Source: Bicyclus anynana
Taxonomy: Eukaryota; Arthropoda; Insecta; Lepidoptera; Nymphalidae
DNA length: 64,000 nt
Assembly (NCBI RefSeq): GCF_947172395.1
Contig: NC_069100.1
Location: forward strand, 11,374,109-11,438,108
Direction: 5' to 3'
Shown here: piece after piece, positions 62,508 to 64,000 of the stretch
Layout of the letters: each line of letters opens with the position of its first letter
How positions within the stretch are numbered: the first letter of the stretch is position 1
Made by a program: the position numbers and the translations under genes
Notes under the pieces: model-generated
The model's input: the letters and a program-made list of their open reading frames with translations, nothing else
Told to the model about the DNA's origin: nothing
Database searches by the model: none

Positions 62508-62815
62508 TTTTTATATTCTTTACAAGTTAGCCCTTGATTATAATCTCACCCGATGGTAAGTGATAATGCAATCTTAGGTGGAAGCGGGCTAACTTGTTAA
62601 TGGAATGAAAATCCACACCCCTTTCGATTTCTATACCGAAACGCTAAATCGCTTGGCGGTACGTCTTCGCCGGTAGGGTGGTAACTAGCCACGGCCGAAG
62701 CCTCCCACCAGCCAGACATGGACAAATTAAGAAAACCTCAATCGGTTCAGCAGAGGATCGAACCCAGGACCTCCATCTGGTAGATCCACCGCGCATACCA
62801 CTGAGACCGGCGTAA
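62508..62815 (-). mobile_element. SINE-A with tRNA head
   Basis: Tail, body and head (gaggatcgaacccaggacct, ccgcgcataccactgagac) present; the B box is intact on minus. Confidence 0.8.
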
Positions 62816-64000
62816 AGGCATGGTTATCAATGATACTGGAAAACGCTACCGCAACCCAGAGATGCATTACAGGTTAAGTCAAAGTCATTTCTCAGTATAC
62901 AGGAAACCTATACCAAATTAAGCTATTAGAGAAGTACAATACAAAAAATAATAATGGCCGAACACTCATAAATCGCACTTAGAATAGACAATAGTGAAGG
63001 ACGCACGGACAAACAGCCACTATATGATATAACAATAAGTTTCGTACACAAAAAGATTCTCCCGATATTAGATTTTTATCTTAAGTGTGTGGTCCCAGTT
63101 AGAAGATTCTGCGGGTTTATTGGGAAGGGTAATTTACGTCAAACGGAATCACACTTGAAAATTCCGTGTCTCTATACTGCTTATAGAACTTCCTTGTGAG
63201 AACTCAGGAACGATACAGTTTGGACATACGCGGACGCTCCACCAGAGCCTGACTGAAAAACCGTACTTATTATTATGTGTTCAGGTGTTTTTTTCTAGTG
63301 TTGAAAAATAATTCACTTTTATTTTATAGTAAGCAAGCAGTTAGACACCTGATGTTAAGTAGAAATCTGTCGCCTATAACAGAGCAACAATTCATAGGAC
63401 ATGCTATCGTGTCCTTCAATATACTGCGCTGTGCCTCTAAATCTCATGATTAAGCAGCAGTGTAGTGCAGGCCAACCATAATTATTAAGCCTCGTGTTCA
63501 TTATTCACACCGGCAATAATACCCTTTAGACCGGAACAGGGCTGTTTCGTGGAAGAAATAAGCCTGGTAGTAGCACTACCTTGGATCAACTTTATCACAT
63601 AGAACTCTGAACCTAGCTAAAGGCTTGCAAGTCATAACCGTCTGATACAGTGAGCCTTGGATGGACTTTGTATCAAAATTAGTTTTGGGCAAATGAAGAG
63701 TCAAGATTTCACACAAAGGAAACAAAAATGCTTGCTTAAAAGATATATCTTAGTGACTTAACCTATTTTAGATATTCCCAACTTTCGGGCACACGCTTTT
63801 CTAGGGAAAACGAGATTGTGGATTACCTACATTTTACAAATTTTTGTTTTCACACGTAAGAGGCCCCTGTAGTCCGGGGGCCCCGTATCATTGATACGGC
63901 AGTAGCTACACCCCTGGTCTGATAGATAAAGTTGACTCTTAGTAATATTATATTGCACAAGCAATATTATATTCGACTGAACTGGCTCTTAAGCAACGAT
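62816..64000. other. Right end of window, gene-free
   Basis: A scrap of dispersed repeat (agacacctgatgttaagtag aaatctgtcgcc, 63343) and spacer. No coding sequence seen. Confidence 0.4.

Noticed and set aside
1..64000. CRISPR array, operon or bacterial-type defence system
   Set aside because: No regularly spaced identical repeats and no bacterial-type genes; the sequence is clearly eukaryotic.

Overview
The window looks like nuclear DNA from a butterfly or moth (Lepidoptera). This is inferred from AT-rich intergenic sequence, GT-AG spliced genes with short exons, and dense insect-type repeats. The repeats include tRNA-derived SINEs, RTE- and Jockey-like LINE ends, Helitron-like pieces with the usual 'GCGGGCGTCCGCTAGT' type end, and small inverted-repeat elements. 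There is no bacterial-style operon, CRISPR array, rRNA gene or convincing free-standing tRNA gene.

The main content is one complete gene on the minus strand, from the start codon at 58111 to the stop at 33951. I reconstructed it exon by exon. It has 18 coding exons, all with GT donors and AG acceptors, and all phases agree, giving 1,409 codons plus a stop. The predicted protein is secreted. In order it has: a signal peptide; four PAN/Apple-type cysteine-rich modules (exons 2-3, 5-6, 7-8, 9-10), with a Gly/Tyr/Trp/His-rich spacer (exon 4) between modules 1 and 2; a Pro/Tyr/Gly repeat region with tandem PSYPSGP units (exon 12); an eight-cysteine module with a kringle-like WCY...W..C end (exons 13-15); and a long charged, Thr/Asn-rich tail with many N-glycosylation sequons and a basic end (exons 16-18). 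I do not recognise a named orthologue. The make-up resembles insect apical extracellular matrix or cuticle-associated PAN proteins, but the function is inference.

Positions 1-33,150 contain no complete gene that I can support. They are mostly AT-rich spacer with transposon debris. The one host-like coding piece is a THAP zinc-finger exon near 7344 (+), possibly from a P-element-like transposon or a THAP gene. Positions 33,150-33,950 fit the 3' UTR of the PAN gene. The introns hold many transposon copies. Intron 2 carries a G-rich (TAGGG)n-like block inside Helitron-like sequence, and intron 14 is largely a hAT-type MITE plus a Helitron fragment. Positions 58,112-64,000, upstream of the gene, hold only repeats and spacer.

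No new multi-gene system is visible. The most interesting items are the PAN gene's architecture and its repeated exon pairs with identical splice phase, the eight-cysteine module, the MITE and SINE copies with intact target-site duplications, and several perfect long hairpins.
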